NCBI RefSeq assembly: GCF_016650695.1
Contig: NZ_JAEKFH010000003.1
Span: 1,198,001 to 1,262,000, forward strand
From: Pseudomonas sp. TH41
GTDB lineage: Bacteria; Pseudomonadota; Gammaproteobacteria; Pseudomonadales; Pseudomonadaceae
Length of the DNA stretch: 64,000 nucleotides
Direction of reading: 5' to 3'
The position numbers and the translations under genes were made by a program. This document shows positions 25,548 through 35,336 of the stretch, in pieces. Numbering within the stretch: position 1 is the stretch's first letter; each line of letters starts with the position of its first letter. The notes beneath the pieces are model-generated. The model saw only the letters and a program-made list of their open reading frames with translations. It had not been told where the DNA came from and made no database searches.

Positions 25548-25854
25548 GGGGCGAGACCTTTTGCATAAGAATTTAGAAAGACCAAGTTTAGCGAAGCCAT
25601 CGCCCGAAAGCGAACACAACCCGGACAGACGGATCGCGGCGAAAGGGGCGACGGTCACAGGCTTTCATCAGGACGAGGACGGGCATTGGGTGGCCGAGCT
25701 ATCCTGCGGCCATACCCAGCACCTGCGTCACCAACCACCCTGGCAATCGCGCGCCTGGGTCCTGGACTCCGCACAACGTATTGAAAAAATAGGCCAGCCC
25801 TTTGATTGCGGTTGGTGCGCACAAGGCTCGGTTAGCGATAACCTTGGCGACTGA
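25546..25854 (+). CDS. DUF3565 family small protein
   Basis: A 102-residue protein (from the ATG). The C-terminal 65 residues are the DUF3565 domain: GFHQDEDGHWVAELSCGHTQHLRHQPPWQ-type block (Cys-x-His then His-x2-His) and a closing CGWC, which together look like a metal site. The N-terminal 40 residues are polar and poorly conserved, so the true start may be further in (for example the TTG at 25561). If the ATG is used, it shares the CATG with the divergent slyD start. Function unknown. Confidence 0.75.
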   Translation: MGRDLLHKNLERPSLAKPSPESEHNPDRRIAAKGATVTGFHQDEDGHWVAELSCGHTQHLRHQPPWQSRAWVLDSAQRIEKIGQPFDCGWCAQGSVSDNLGD

Positions 25855-25914
25855 ATTTCGGTAGATCGTCAGATATAGATGATCACCATTGCCATGCACC
25901 TCCAGAGAATCCGC

Positions 25915-28014
25915 ATGCAAACTTTTTTTATCGCCCCCACCGATTTTGGTGTGGGTCTGACCTCCATCAGCCTCGGGCTGGTGCGTACCCTTGAGCGGGC
26001 CGGGCTCAAAGTCGGTTTTTTCAAACCGATTGCCCAGCCGCATCCGGGCGATACCGGGCCGGAACGCTCCACCGAACTGGTGGCCCGCACCCACGGTTTG
26101 AAACCGCCTCAGCCGTTGGGCCTGGCGCATGTCGAGCGCATGCTCGGCGACGGCCAGCTCGACGAACTGCTCGAAGAAATCATCACGTTGTATCAGCAAG
26201 CCGCCATCGGCAAGGACGTACTGATCGTCGAAGGCATGGTCCCGACCCGCAGCGCCAGTTACGCCGCGCGGGTCAATCTGCATTTGGCCAAGAGCCTTGA
26301 TGCCGACGTGATACTGGTCTCGGCGCCGGAAAATGAAGTGCTGACCGAACTCTCCGGCCGCGTGGAGTTGCAGGCGCAATTGTTCGGCGGTCCGAAAGAC
26401 CCGAAAGTCCTGGGTGTGATCCTCAACAAGGTCAAGACCGACGAAAGCATGGACGCCTTCGCGTCACGCCTGAAGGAACACTCACCGTTGTTGCGCAGCG
26501 GCGATTTCCGTCTGTTGGGCTGCATCCCGTTCCAGCCGGAACTGAACGCGCCGCGCACCCGCGATGTGGCCGACCTGATGGGCGCGCAAATTCTCAATGC
26601 CGGTGATTATGAAACCCGGCGCATGAGCAAAATCATTATCTGCGCCCGCACCATGCGCAACACCGTGGAGCTGCTCAAGCCCGGCGTGCTGGTGGTAACG
26701 CCCGGTGATCGCGACGACATCATCCTTGCCGTCAGCCTCGCCGCCATGAACGGCGTGCCGTTGGCCGGCCTGTTGCTGACCAGCGACACCCTGCCCGACC
26801 CACGCATCATGGACCTCTGCCGTGGTGCGTTGCAGGCGGGGCTGCCGGTGTTGTCGGTGAGCACCGGCTCCTACGACACTGCCAACCAGTTGAACGGCCT
26901 GAACAAGGAAATCCCGATCGATGACCGCGAGCGCGCGGAGATCATCACCGACTTCGTCGCCAGCCATCTGGACGCCAACTGGCTGCACCAGCGCTGCGGC
27001 ACGCCACGGGAAATGCGCCTGTCCCCCGCCGTGTTCCGCTACCAATTGATCCAGCGTGCCCAGGCCGCCAACAAGCGCATCGTGTTGCCCGAAGGCAGCG
27101 AGCCGTTGACCGTGCAAGCCGCAGCGATCTGTCAGGCACGCGGCATCGCCCGCTGCGTGTTGCTGGCGAAACCGGAAGACGTCGAAGCCGTGGCCCGTGC
27201 GCATGATATCGAGCTGCCGCCGGGGCTGGAAATCCTCGACCCGGACCTGATTCGCGAACGCTACGTCGAGCCGATGGTTGCACTGCGCAAGAGCAAAAGC
27301 CTCAACGCACCGATGGCCGAGCAGCAACTGGAAGACACCGTGGTGATCGGCACCATGATGCTCGCGCTGGATGAAGTCGACGGCCTCGTGTCCGGGGTCA
27401 TTCACTCCACCGCCAACACCATCCGCCCGGCCCTGCAGCTTATTAAAACGGCGCCGGGCTGCACCTTGGTGTCGTCGGTGTTCTTCATGCTGTTTCCCGA
27501 AGAAGTGCTGGTCTACGGCGATTGCGTGATGAACCCGCACCCGAGCGCCAGCGAACTGGCCGAGATCGCTCTGCAAAGCGCTGATTCGGCAGCGGCCTTC
27601 GGCATCACGCCACGCGTGGCAATGATCAGCTATTCCAGCGGCGAATCGGCCAGCGGCGAGGAAGTCGAGAAAGTGCGCGAAGCGACCTTGCTCGCCCACG
27701 AACAGCAAAACTCGCTGCTGATCGACGGCCCCTTGCAGTACGACGCCGCCGCCAACGAAACCGTCGCACGGCAACTGGCGCCGAACAGTCAGGTTGCCGG
27801 TCGCGCCACGGTGTTCGTGTTCCCCGACCTGAACACCGGCAACACCACGCACAAAGCCGTGCAACGCAGCGCCGACTGCGTGAGTCTTGGCCCGATGCTG
27901 CAAGGCCTGCGCAAACCGGTGAATGACCTGCCGCGCGGCGCGCAAGTCGATGACATCGTGTACACCATCGCGTTGACCGCGATTCAAGCTGCCAACCGAC
28001 CTTTGGATGTTTAA
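25915..28014 (+). CDS. pta: Phosphate acetyltransferase (long form)
   Basis: A 699-residue long-form Pta. The N-terminal part (about 1-350) is the P-loop-like BioD/CobQ-type and DRTGG regulatory region (MQTFFIAPTDFGVGLTSISLGL); the C-terminal part (about 375-699) is the catalytic PTA_PTB domain with RIVLPEGSEPLTVQAA, SGVIHSTANTIRPALQ and NTGNTTHKAVQRSA. It interconverts acetyl-CoA and acetyl phosphate. The ATG at 25915 matches the family start. No acetate kinase gene is beside it. The acyltransferase gene starts immediately after its stop, so the two are probably co-transcribed. Confidence 0.95.
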   Translation: MQTFFIAPTDFGVGLTSISLGLVRTLERAGLKVGFFKPIAQPHPGDTGPERSTELVARTHGLKPPQPLGLAHVERMLGDGQLDELLEEIITLYQQAAIGKDVLIVEGMVPTRSASYAARVNLHLAKSLDADVILVSAPENEVLTELSGRVELQAQLFGGPKDPKVLGVILNKVKTDESMDAFASRLKEHSPLLRSGDFRLLGCIPFQPELNAPRTRDVADLMGAQILNAGDYETRRMSKIIICARTMRNTVELLKPGVLVVTPGDRDDIILAVSLAAMNGVPLAGLLLTSDTLPDPRIMDLCRGALQAGLPVLSVSTGSYDTANQLNGLNKEIPIDDRERAEIITDFVASHLDANWLHQRCGTPREMRLSPAVFRYQLIQRAQAANKRIVLPEGSEPLTVQAAAICQARGIARCVLLAKPEDVEAVARAHDIELPPGLEILDPDLIRERYVEPMVALRKSKSLNAPMAEQQLEDTVVIGTMMLALDEVDGLVSGVIHSTANTIRPALQLIKTAPGCTLVSSVFFMLFPEEVLVYGDCVMNPHPSASELAEIALQSADSAAAFGITPRVAMISYSSGESASGEEVEKVREATLLAHEQQNSLLIDGPLQYDAAANETVARQLAPNSQVAGRATVFVFPDLNTGNTTHKAVQRSADCVSLGPMLQGLRKPVNDLPRGAQVDDIVYTIALTAIQAANRPLDV

Positions 28015-28917
28015 ATGCTGGATTTTCTGCCTGCCGCCGTGCGTGGCGTGATTGCATCGTTGTTGTTGGCACTGAATACGATTTTGCTTTGCTCGTTTCT
28101 GTTCTGTGTGGCGATTTTCAAAGTGTTGCCCTTCGCCCTCACCCAGCGCTTCACGCGCTGGCTGATGGGCCATACCCATGAAGCCTGGATCAGCAACAAC
28201 AAGGCCTGGATGAACCTGGTCTGCCGCACCCGCTGGCACCTCAGCGGCCTTGAGGGGCTGGATTATCAGCACTCGTACCTGATCACCAGCAACCACCAGA
28301 GCTGGGTCGACATCATGGTGCTGCAATACGTGCTGAACCGTCGCATCCAGCCGCTGAAGTTCTTTCTCAAGCAAGAGCTGATCTGGGTGCCGGTGATTGG
28401 CCTGGCCTGGTGGACGTTGGGCTTTCCATTCATGAAGCGCTATTCCAAGGCCTACCTGGAAAAACACCCGGAGAAGAAAGGCAAAGACCTGGAAACCACC
28501 CGCAAGACCTGCGACAAGTTCCGCAATAACCCGGTGGGTATTTTCAACTTCGTCGAAGGCACACGCTTTACAGAGAGTAAGCATGCGCAGCAGAAATCAC
28601 CGTTCCGGTATCTGCTGAAACCCAAGGCCGGCGGCATTGCGTTTGTGCTGGATGCGATGGGGGAGCAGCTGGAGTCGATCGTTAACGTGACCATTCACTA
28701 TCCGGGTGGGCGTCCTGGGTATTGGGATTTGTTGTGCGGGAATGTTGCGGATGTGGTGGTGCATTTTCAGGAGCTGAAGATTCCGCCGCAGTTCATCGGC
28801 AAGAATTACGACCAGGATGGGGAGTATCGGTTGCAGTTTCAGGGGTGGATCAATCAGCTTTGGGAAGACAAGGATGCGTTGCTGGGGCAGATGCATCGGG
28901 AGTATCCAGCGAAGTAA
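28015..28917 (+). CDS. Lysophospholipid acyltransferase-family protein (YihG-like)
   Basis: A 300-residue membrane-associated acyltransferase of the PlsC superfamily. The catalytic HxxxxD is NHQSWVD (near residue 94), and the substrate-binding block is NFVEGTRFT (near 178). A hydrophobic N terminus (about 8-40) anchors it to the inner membrane. Length and motifs resemble E. coli YihG, an acyltransferase that shifts phosphatidic-acid acyl chain composition. Its ATG directly follows the pta TAA, which implies coupling. Confidence 0.9.
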   Translation: MLDFLPAAVRGVIASLLLALNTILLCSFLFCVAIFKVLPFALTQRFTRWLMGHTHEAWISNNKAWMNLVCRTRWHLSGLEGLDYQHSYLITSNHQSWVDIMVLQYVLNRRIQPLKFFLKQELIWVPVIGLAWWTLGFPFMKRYSKAYLEKHPEKKGKDLETTRKTCDKFRNNPVGIFNFVEGTRFTESKHAQQKSPFRYLLKPKAGGIAFVLDAMGEQLESIVNVTIHYPGGRPGYWDLLCGNVADVVVHFQELKIPPQFIGKNYDQDGEYRLQFQGWINQLWEDKDALLGQMHREYPAK

Positions 28918-28937
28918 TCAGGCGCCTGTTCCGGCCT

Positions 28938-29012
28938 CTTCGCGAGCAAGCCCGCTCCCACATTTGATCTTCGGTGAACACTGAACTTGTGGGAGCGGGC
29001 TTGCTCGCGAAG
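28938..29012. repeat. REP pair in outward order (CCCGCTCCCACA variant)
   Basis: CTTCGCGAGCAAGCCCGCTC and its exact reverse complement with CCCACA/TGTGGG tails facing inward; a short spacer. It lies between the acyltransferase stop and a terminator. Confidence 0.88.
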
Positions 29013-29030
29013 GCGTCCGACCAGACACAA

Positions 29031-29067
29031 AAAAACCCGCCGATGATCACTCATCGGCGGGTTTTTT
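29031..29067. terminator. Bidirectional intrinsic terminator between acyltransferase and cysNC
   Basis: A 15-bp stem (29032-29046 with 29051-29065, core CCCGCCGATGA/TCATCGGCGGG) with a TCAC loop, flanked by A and T runs, between convergent genes. Confidence 0.92.
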
Positions 29068-29082
29068 ATTGCCGGCTAACGC

Positions 29083-30981
29083 TTAGATCGCGCCACGCTG
29101 ACGCAGCAGATCCAGCACTTGCTTCACGCTTTCTTCCAGCGACAGCGACTGGGTGTCGACCACGAGGTCGGCATTCAGCGGCACGTCGTATGCGAAGGAT
29201 TCGCCCGGAATGTTATCGCCGCCAGCGGCGTACAAACCTTGCGGATCACGCTCGGCACAGACCATCGGCGAGGCCTGGACGTAGACCGTCAGCAGACGCT
29301 CCTTGCCGATCAGTTCCCTGGCCTGCTCACGACCTTCGGCACTCGGCGCAACGAAGGCAGCCAGGGTCAGCAAACCGGCTTCGTTGAACTGACGCGCAAC
29401 GTGTGCCGCACGACGCCAGTTTTCAGTACGTCCGGCGCGATCCTGTGGCAGACCTTTGTTCAGGTCGTGACGCAGGTTCTGGCCATCGAGTACAAACACC
29501 GCACGGCCCAAGTCGAACAGCTTGCGTTCAACGGCATAGGCCAGCGTACTTTTGCCCGCGCCCGACAAGCCGCTGAACAACACGGTGGCCGGCTGCTGGC
29601 CGAAGCGCTGTGCGCGTTCTTCGGTGGCAACGTGCGCCAGTTTGCCGTGGTGCGTGCTGCTGCCATGCGCCAACGGCTGAGCGATGATCATGCCGGCGGC
29701 GACGGTGCCGTTGGTCAAGCGATCGATGACGATGAACGAACCGGTGGTGCGGTTGCTCGCGTAACCGTCCAGCGCGATAGCCGCGTCGAGGCTGACCTTG
29801 ACCCGACCGATCTCGTTCAGTTGCAAGGAACTGGCCGGACCTTCTTCCAGGGTGTTCACGTCAACGCGGTTGACGATGCTGGTGATCGAACCCGGCACGT
29901 AAGTCGTGGCGCGTTTGATGTCGTATTTCTTGCCCGGCAGCATCGGTTCCTCGGCCATCCACACCAGCATGGCGTCGAAGGCGTCAGTCACTTGCGGCAG
30001 GTTGTCGGCGTGCACCAGCAAGTCGCCGCGCGAGATGTCGATCTCGTCTTCCATGGTCAGCGTCACCGCTTGACCTGGACCTGCGTGTTCCAGCTCACCT
30101 TCGAAGGTGACGATGGATTTCACGCGGCTGCTTTTACCCGACGGCAGCACAACGACTTCGTCGCCCTTGTGCACGATGCCGCTGGCCAGCGTACCGGCGA
30201 AGCCACGGAAGTTCAGGTTCGGACGGTTGACGTACTGCACCGGGAAACGCAGGTCGGTGTAGTTGCGGTCGTTGGCGATCTCGACGGTCTCGAGAATTTC
30301 CATCAGCGACTGGCCGGTGTACCACGGCGAGCGCTCGGACTTGTTCACCACGTTGTCGCCCTTCAGCGCCGACATTGGCACGAAGGCCATGGTGGTCGGC
30401 TTGAAGGCGATGCCTTCGGCGAACTTCAGGTAATCGGCCTTGATCGACTCGAACACTGTTTCGTCGAAGCCGTTGAGGTCCATCTTGTTGATGGCGACCA
30501 CGATGTGCTTGATGCCCAGCAACGAGGCGATGAAGCTGTGGCGACGGGTCTGGGTCTGCACGCCGTAGCGGGCGTCGACGAGGATGATCGCCAGGTCACA
30601 GGTGGACGCACCGGTGGCCATGTTGCGGGTGTACTGCTCATGGCCGGGGGTGTCGGCGATGATGAATTTACGCTTGGCGGTAGAGAAATAGCGGTAAGCG
30701 ACATCGATGGTGATGCCTTGCTCACGCTCGGCCTGCAGGCCGTCGACCAGCAACGCCAGGTCGATGTCTTCGCCGGTGGTGCCGACTTTTTTCGAGTCGC
30801 GGGTGATGGCTTCCAGGTGATCTTCGTAGATCATTTTGGAGTCGTGCAGCAGGCGCCCGATCAGGGTGCTCTTGCCGTCATCGACGTTGCCACAGGTCAG
30901 AAAGCGCAGCATTTCCTTGCGTTCGTGCTGGCCCAGGTAGGCGAGGATGTCCTCGCTGATCAAATCAGATACGTGCGACAT
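29083..30981 (-). CDS. cysNC: Bifunctional sulfate adenylyltransferase subunit 1/APS kinase CysNC
   Basis: A 632-residue fusion. Residues about 1-440 are a CysN elongation-factor-like GTPase with P-loop GNVDDGKST, the G3 motif [12 protein letters not shown] and the NKMD motif (AINKMDLNG). Residues about 445-632 are the APS kinase CysC with P-loop GLSGAGKST and [14 protein letters not shown] hydrolysis drives APS formation by CysD, and the kinase makes PAPS. It lies nine bases downstream of cysD, and the two form one operon in the cytoplasmic sulfate-assimilation pathway. Confidence 0.96.
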   Translation of the reverse strand: MSHVSDLISEDILAYLGQHERKEMLRFLTCGNVDDGKSTLIGRLLHDSKMIYEDHLEAITRDSKKVGTTGEDIDLALLVDGLQAEREQGITIDVAYRYFSTAKRKFIIADTPGHEQYTRNMATGASTCDLAIILVDARYGVQTQTRRHSFIASLLGIKHIVVAINKMDLNGFDETVFESIKADYLKFAEGIAFKPTTMAFVPMSALKGDNVVNKSERSPWYTGQSLMEILETVEIANDRNYTDLRFPVQYVNRPNLNFRGFAGTLASGIVHKGDEVVVLPSGKSSRVKSIVTFEGELEHAGPGQAVTLTMEDEIDISRGDLLVHADNLPQVTDAFDAMLVWMAEEPMLPGKKYDIKRATTYVPGSITSIVNRVDVNTLEEGPASSLQLNEIGRVKVSLDAAIALDGYASNRTTGSFIVIDRLTNGTVAAGMIIAQPLAHGSSTHHGKLAHVATEERAQRFGQQPATVLFSGLSGAGKSTLAYAVERKLFDLGRAVFVLDGQNLRHDLNKGLPQDRAGRTENWRRAAHVARQFNEAGLLTLAAFVAPSAEGREQARELIGKERLLTVYVQASPMVCAERDPQGLYAAGGDNIPGESFAYDVPLNADLVVDTQSLSLEESVKQVLDLLRQRGAI

Positions 30982-30990
30982 GACAACCCC

Positions 30991-31908
30991 TTAGAAATAA
31001 CCCTGACGTTTCTTTTCTTCCATCGAGCCTGCGCCATCGTGGTCGATGACCCGGCCCTGGCGTTCGGAAGTTCGCGTCAGGAGCATTTCCTGAATGATGT
31101 CGGTCAGGCTGGTGGCCTCGGACTCGACCGCACCGGTCAGCGGGTAGTCGCCGAGCGTACGGAAGCGGACCTTCTTCTTGACGATGCGTGCCTTGTCTTC
31201 ATCGCTCAAGTGATTGAGCAGGCGTTCGTCGTCGATCATGATCCAGGTGCCATTCATCTCGATGACGTCGCGCTCGGCGGCGAAATACAGCGGCACAATC
31301 GGGATGCCTTCGAGGTAGATGTACTGCCAGATGTCCAGCTCAGTCCAGTTCGACAAAGGGAATACGCGGATCGATTCGCCCTTGTTGACGTTGCCGTTGT
31401 AGACGTTCCACAGCTCTGGACGCTGGTTCTTCGGGTCCCAGCGGTGCTTGGTGTCGCGGAAGGAATACACGCGCTCCTTGGCACGGGATTTCTCTTCGTC
31501 GCGACGGGCACCACCGAAAGCGGCATCGAAGCCGTACTTGTCGAGGGCCTGCTTGAGGCCTTCGGTTTTCATGATGTCAGTGTGCTTGGCGCTACCGTGG
31601 GTCAGCGGGTTGATGCCCTGCGCGACGCCATCCGGGTTGACGTGCACCAGCAGGTCCAGTCCAAGCTCTTCGACCATGCGGTCGCGGAACGTGTACATCT
31701 CCTTGAACTTCCACTGGGTGTCGACGTGCATCACCGGGAACGGCAGTTTGCCCGGGAAGAACGCCTTACGCGCAAGGTGCAGCATCACGGCGGAGTCTTT
31801 ACCGACGGAGTACAGCATCACCGGGTTATCGAACTCGGCGGCGACCTCGCGGATGATGTGGATGCTTTCGGCCTCCAGCTGTTTCAGATGCGTCAGTTTG
31901 TCGACCAT
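30991..31908 (-). CDS. cysD: Sulfate adenylyltransferase subunit 2 CysD
   Basis: A 305-residue PP-loop ATP pyrophosphatase-family protein. The PP motif is [18 protein letters not shown]; the block [19 protein letters not shown] and the C terminus [12 protein letters not shown] are characteristic of CysD. It adenylates sulfate to APS as a complex with CysN. It is first in the cysD-cysNC operon. A palindrome about 100 bases upstream and a REPIN beyond it mark the promoter region; CysB control is expected from family knowledge but no site could be read. Confidence 0.97.
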   Translation of the reverse strand: MVDKLTHLKQLEAESIHIIREVAAEFDNPVMLYSVGKDSAVMLHLARKAFFPGKLPFPVMHVDTQWKFKEMYTFRDRMVEELGLDLLVHVNPDGVAQGINPLTHGSAKHTDIMKTEGLKQALDKYGFDAAFGGARRDEEKSRAKERVYSFRDTKHRWDPKNQRPELWNVYNGNVNKGESIRVFPLSNWTELDIWQYIYLEGIPIVPLYFAAERDVIEMNGTWIMIDDERLLNHLSDEDKARIVKKKVRFRTLGDYPLTGAVESEATSLTDIIQEMLLTRTSERQGRVIDHDGAGSMEEKKRQGYF

Positions 31909-32011
31909 GGCTACTCACGAAAACGATCTTATGGACGGCCAGCGGGCCGTGTTCGAGCGAGGAATCCTAGCACAGCGACCTCTTCTAATCAGGCCACCAG
32001 CTAGATCGAAA

Positions 32012-32029
32012 GGGTATATGAATATACCC
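32012..32029. promoter_or_regulatory. Perfect AT-centred palindrome upstream of cysD
   Basis: GGGTATAT (32012-32019) and ATATACCC (32022-32029) are perfect inverted arms separated by two bases, about 104 bases ahead of the cysD start. It could be an operator or contain a -10 element for cysDNC; nothing ties it to a known regulator. Confidence 0.4.
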
Positions 32030-32047
32030 CCTCGTTTGGGCAACAGG

Positions 32048-32135
32048 CCCCTGTAGGAGCTGCCGCAGGCTGCGATCTTTTGACTTTGATTTTTTAAGAT
32101 CAAGAGATCGCAGCCTGCGGCAGCTCCTACAGGGG
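32048..32135. repeat. REPIN (GAGCTGCCGCAGGCTGCGATC family)
   Basis: CCCCTGTAGGAGCTGCCGCA and its inverted partner, with a short TTTGACTTTGATTTTTTAAG spacer. This is the second REP family of the window. It lies between the Nif3-like gene end and the cysD promoter region and may also stop readthrough. Confidence 0.92.
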
Positions 32136-32141
32136 TTGGAA

Positions 32142-32900
32142 TCAGATCGGGTTCGGGCAATCGATGAAGATATGCTCGAGGGCGAAACGTCGCGCCAGGT
32201 AATCGCCCAAGGCCTGGATCCCGTAGCGCTCAGTGGCATGGTGACCGGCGGCGATGAAGCTGATGTCGTTTTCCCGGGCGCTGTGGAAGGTTTGCTCGGA
32301 GGCTTCACCGCTGAGGTACAGGTCAACGCCGGCCAGCACAGCCTGATCGATGTAACCCTGGCCCCCACCGGTGCACCAGCCGACCCGGCGAATCATCTTG
32401 CTGCCTTCGATCAGTAGGGGCTCGCGGCCCATGACTTCCTGCACGCGGCGGGCGAAATCCCGAGGCGTCATCGGTTCACTCAGCGAGCCGACCAGGCCAA
32501 CGACCTTCAGATTGTCCGGATCAAGCGGGCCTTCGACGGTGATGTCCAACTGACGCGCCAACTGCACGTTATTGCCCACTTCCGGGTGCAGATCCAGCGG
32601 TAAGTGGTAAGACAGCAGGCTGATGTCATGCTTGAGCAGGGTTTTCAGTCGACGCTGCTTCATGCCGGTGATGCACGGGTTCTCGCCTTTCCAGAAATAG
32701 CCGTGATGCACCAGCACCAGATCGGCCTTGGCTTCCACCGCCGCGTCGAGCAAGGCCTGGCTGGCGGTCACGCCGCTGACGATGCGCATGACCTGGGGCC
32801 GGCCTTCGACCTGCAAACCATTGGGGCAATAATCGGCAATCTTTGCACTACTCAGGTAACGGTCGGCTTCTTCGACCAGGGTGCTCAGGGCGACGGCCAT
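32142..32900 (-). CDS. Nif3-like dinuclear metal centre protein (YbgI family)
   Basis: A 252-residue protein of the NIF3/YbgI/DUF34 family. Metal ligands are visible in VLVHHGYFWKGE (two adjacent His), the TGGGQGYIDQA and SGEASEQTFHSA segments, and HHATERYG near the C terminus (H and E). Members form a hexameric ring with a di-metal centre; a GTP cyclohydrolase-like or metal-chaperone role has been proposed, but function is unsettled. The gene is divergent from algW, as commonly in Pseudomonas. Confidence 0.93.
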   Translation of the reverse strand: MAVALSTLVEEADRYLSSAKIADYCPNGLQVEGRPQVMRIVSGVTASQALLDAAVEAKADLVLVHHGYFWKGENPCITGMKQRRLKTLLKHDISLLSYHLPLDLHPEVGNNVQLARQLDITVEGPLDPDNLKVVGLVGSLSEPMTPRDFARRVQEVMGREPLLIEGSKMIRRVGWCTGGGQGYIDQAVLAGVDLYLSGEASEQTFHSARENDISFIAAGHHATERYGIQALGDYLARRFALEHIFIDCPNPI

Positions 32901-32921
32901 AAAAGACTCCTAAATATCCCG

Positions 32922-32949
32922 TTCAGAGGCGCACGCGGCCTCGTATAAT
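32922..32949 (+). promoter_or_regulatory. Sigma-70-type promoter of algW
   Basis: A TATAAT consensus -10 (32944-32949) with a weak TTCAGA -35 (32922-32927) at 16-base spacing, ending about 53 bases before the algW ATG. Confidence 0.6.
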
Positions 32950-33002
32950 GCGCGACATTATGGGCGGTCTCATACCGCCTGCAACCTTCCAGGACGTGCT
33001 TA

Positions 33003-34163
33003 ATGCTCAAAGCGCTACGTTTTTCCGGCTGGCCGCTGTTGGCCGGCGTGCTTATCGCTCTGTTGATCATCCAGCGTTACCCGCAGTGGGTCGGGCTCCC
33101 GAGCCTCGACGTCAATCTGCAGCAAGCACCGCAAACCACCACAATGCAACAGGGCCCGGTGTCGTATGCCGATGCCGTGGTCATTGCCGCGCCGGCAGTG
33201 GTCAACCTGTACACCACCAAAGTCATCAACAAACCGAATCATCCGCTGTTTGAAGATCCGCAGTTCCGTCGCTTCTTCGGCGACAACTCGCCCAAGCAGA
33301 AACGCATGGAATCGAGTCTCGGTTCCGGCGTCATCATGAGCCCGGAAGGCTACATACTGACCAACAACCACGTGACCACCGGTGCCGACCAGATTGTCGT
33401 GGCGCTCAAGGATGGCCGCGAAACGCTGGCGCGGGTGATCGGCAGCGACCCGGAAACCGACCTCGCGGTGTTGAAGATAGACCTGAAAAGCCTGCCGTCG
33501 ATCACGATCGGTCGTTCCGACAACATCCGCATCGGCGACGTGGCGCTGGCCATCGGCAACCCGTTCGGCGTCGGCCAGACCGTCACCATGGGCATCATCA
33601 GCGCCACCGGGCGCAATCAGCTGGGCCTGAACAACTACGAAGACTTTATCCAGACCGACGCCGCGATCAACCCCGGCAACTCCGGTGGTGCGCTGGTGGA
33701 TGCCAACGGTAACCTGACGGGTATCAACACGGCGATTTTCTCCAAGTCGGGCGGTTCACAAGGCATCGGTTTCGCGATCCCGGTCAAACTGGCGATGGAA
33801 GTGATGAAGTCGATCATTGAGCACGGTCAGGTGATTCGTGGCTGGCTCGGTATCGAAGTGCAACCGCTGACTCAGGAACTGGCAGAGTCCTACGGCCTGT
33901 CCGGACGCCCGGGCATTGTGGTGGCGGGAATTTTCCGCGATGGTCCGGCGCAGAAGGCCGGCCTGCAACTGGGCGACGTGATACTCAGCATCGATGGCGA
34001 ACCGGCCAATGATGGTCGGCGCTCGATGAACCAGGTCGCGCGGATCAAACCGACTGACAAGGTCGCGGTCCAGGTGATGCGCAACGGCAAGGAGCTCAAG
34101 CTCACCGCCGAAATCGGTTTGCGCCCGCCACCGGCACCGGCTAAAGAGAAAGAAGAAGAGTAA
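33003..34163 (+). CDS. algW: Periplasmic serine protease AlgW (DegS-type)
   Basis: A 386-residue HtrA-family protease. One N-terminal membrane anchor (about 9-24), a trypsin-like domain with the triad His in TNNHVTT, Asp in ETDLAVL and Ser in NPGNSGGA, and a single PDZ domain (about 275-365) after RGWLGIEVQPL. In Pseudomonas, AlgW senses misfolded envelope proteins through the PDZ domain and cleaves the anti-sigma factor MucA to free AlgU. The single PDZ and the membrane anchor separate it from MucD/DegP. The last residues are a charged Glu/Lys tail. Confidence 0.95.
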   Translation: MLKALRFSGWPLLAGVLIALLIIQRYPQWVGLPSLDVNLQQAPQTTTMQQGPVSYADAVVIAAPAVVNLYTTKVINKPNHPLFEDPQFRRFFGDNSPKQKRMESSLGSGVIMSPEGYILTNNHVTTGADQIVVALKDGRETLARVIGSDPETDLAVLKIDLKSLPSITIGRSDNIRIGDVALAIGNPFGVGQTVTMGIISATGRNQLGLNNYEDFIQTDAAINPGNSGGALVDANGNLTGINTAIFSKSGGSQGIGFAIPVKLAMEVMKSIIEHGQVIRGWLGIEVQPLTQELAESYGLSGRPGIVVAGIFRDGPAQKAGLQLGDVILSIDGEPANDGRRSMNQVARIKPTDKVAVQVMRNGKELKLTAEIGLRPPPAPAKEKEEE

Positions 34164-34182
34164 GCGCCCCAACACAAAACCA

Positions 34183-34267
34183 CTGTGGGAGCGAGCTTGC
34201 TCGCGATGGTGTGTCAGTCGACATCAATGTAGCTGACACACCATCGCGAGCAGGCTCGCTCCCACAG
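34183..34267. repeat. REPIN (GTGGGAGCGAGC variant)
   Basis: CTGTGGGAGCGAGCTTGCTC and its inverted partner; the spacer also forms a GGTGTGTCAG/CTGACACACC stem, so the whole unit is one long hairpin. It lies between convergent algW and hisC. Confidence 0.92.
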
Positions 34268-34281
34268 GATTGGTGCTGGGT

Positions 34282-35334
34282 TTAGAGGTCGCCCAGGCCG
34301 TCGATCAGCGCCTGATTCTGCTCTGGCGTGCCCATCGAAATTCGCAGGAACTGGGCAATCCGCTCTTGCTTGAAGTGCCGAACGATCACACCCTGCTCGC
34401 GCAACTTCGCCGCCAGCCCTGCCGCATCGTGTTTCGGGTGACGGGCAAAAATGAAGTTCGCCGCGGACGGCAGCACCTCAAAACCCTTCGCCTCGAGCTG
34501 ACCGACCACCTTGTCGCGACTCTCGATGACCAACCGGCAGGTCTTGTCGAAGTACTCGCGATCCTCGAACGCTGCCGCCGCGCCGACAATCGCCAGGCGA
34601 TCCAGTGGATAGGAGTTGAAACTGTTCTTGATCCGCTCCAGCGCCTCGATCAGGTCCGGATGCCCCACCGCCAAACCAACCCGCAGGCCGGCCAGTGAAC
34701 GGGACTTGGACAGGGTCTGGGTCACCAGCAGGTTCGGATAACGGTCCACCAGGCTAATCGCTGTCTCACCGCCGAAGTCGATGTAAGCCTCATCGACCAC
34801 GACCACCGAATCCGGGCTGGCCTTGAGGATCTGCTCAACGGCGTCCAGCGCCAACAGGCAACCGGTCGGTGCGTTCGGGTTAGGAAAGATGATCCCGCCA
34901 TTCGGCTTGGCGTAGTCCGCCGGGTTGATCTGGAACTGCTCGTCCAGCGGCACCGCGTCGAAGGTGATGCCGTACAACCCGCAGTAAACCGGGTAGAAGC
35001 TGTAGCTGATGTCCGGGAACAGCAGCGGTTTGTCGTGTTGCAGCAAACCGTGAAAGATGTGCGCCAGGACTTCATCGGAACCGTTGCCGAGAAACACTTG
35101 ATTGCTCTGCACGCCGTAATACTTGGCGACCGCTTGCTTGAGCAAGTCGCTGTTCGGGTCCGGGTACAGACGCAGGTTGTCATTGAGTTCGGTCTGCATC
35201 GCCGCCAAGGCTTTAGGCGAGGGACCGTACGGATTTTCGTTGGTGTTGAGCTTCACCAGTTTGGTCAGCTTCGGCTGCTCACCCGGCACGTAAGGCACCA
35301 GATTCTTGACGAACGGGCTCCAGAATTTACTCAT
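34282..35334 (-). CDS. hisC: Histidinol-phosphate aminotransferase
   Basis: A 350-residue fold-type I PLP aminotransferase. Seen are [12 protein letters not shown] near the N terminus, [24 protein letters not shown] (Asp to pyridine N), the PLP lysine region [16 protein letters not shown] and the phosphate/carboxylate site [11 protein letters not shown]. It transaminates imidazole acetol phosphate to histidinol phosphate. It follows hisD with a two-base gap. Pseudomonas have two hisC genes; this is the copy in the murA-hisG-hisD cluster. Confidence 0.95.
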   Translation of the reverse strand: MSKFWSPFVKNLVPYVPGEQPKLTKLVKLNTNENPYGPSPKALAAMQTELNDNLRLYPDPNSDLLKQAVAKYYGVQSNQVFLGNGSDEVLAHIFHGLLQHDKPLLFPDISYSFYPVYCGLYGITFDAVPLDEQFQINPADYAKPNGGIIFPNPNAPTGCLLALDAVEQILKASPDSVVVVDEAYIDFGGETAISLVDRYPNLLVTQTLSKSRSLAGLRVGLAVGHPDLIEALERIKNSFNSYPLDRLAIVGAAAAFEDREYFDKTCRLVIESRDKVVGQLEAKGFEVLPSAANFIFARHPKHDAAGLAAKLREQGVIVRHFKQERIAQFLRISMGTPEQNQALIDGLGDL

Positions 35335-35336
35335 GC

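Noticed and set aside
26482..28584. A 700-codon open frame on the minus strand opposite pta and the acyltransferase
   Set aside because: Composition (His/Gln/Val-rich) is that of antisense to GC-biased codons; both plus-strand genes have full catalytic motifs.
29119..32004. A 961-codon open frame on the plus strand opposite cysNC and cysD
   Set aside because: It mirrors the two clear CDSs in a GC-rich genome, has no family motifs, no ribosome-binding site, and spans the gap between two genes. It is an antisense shadow.
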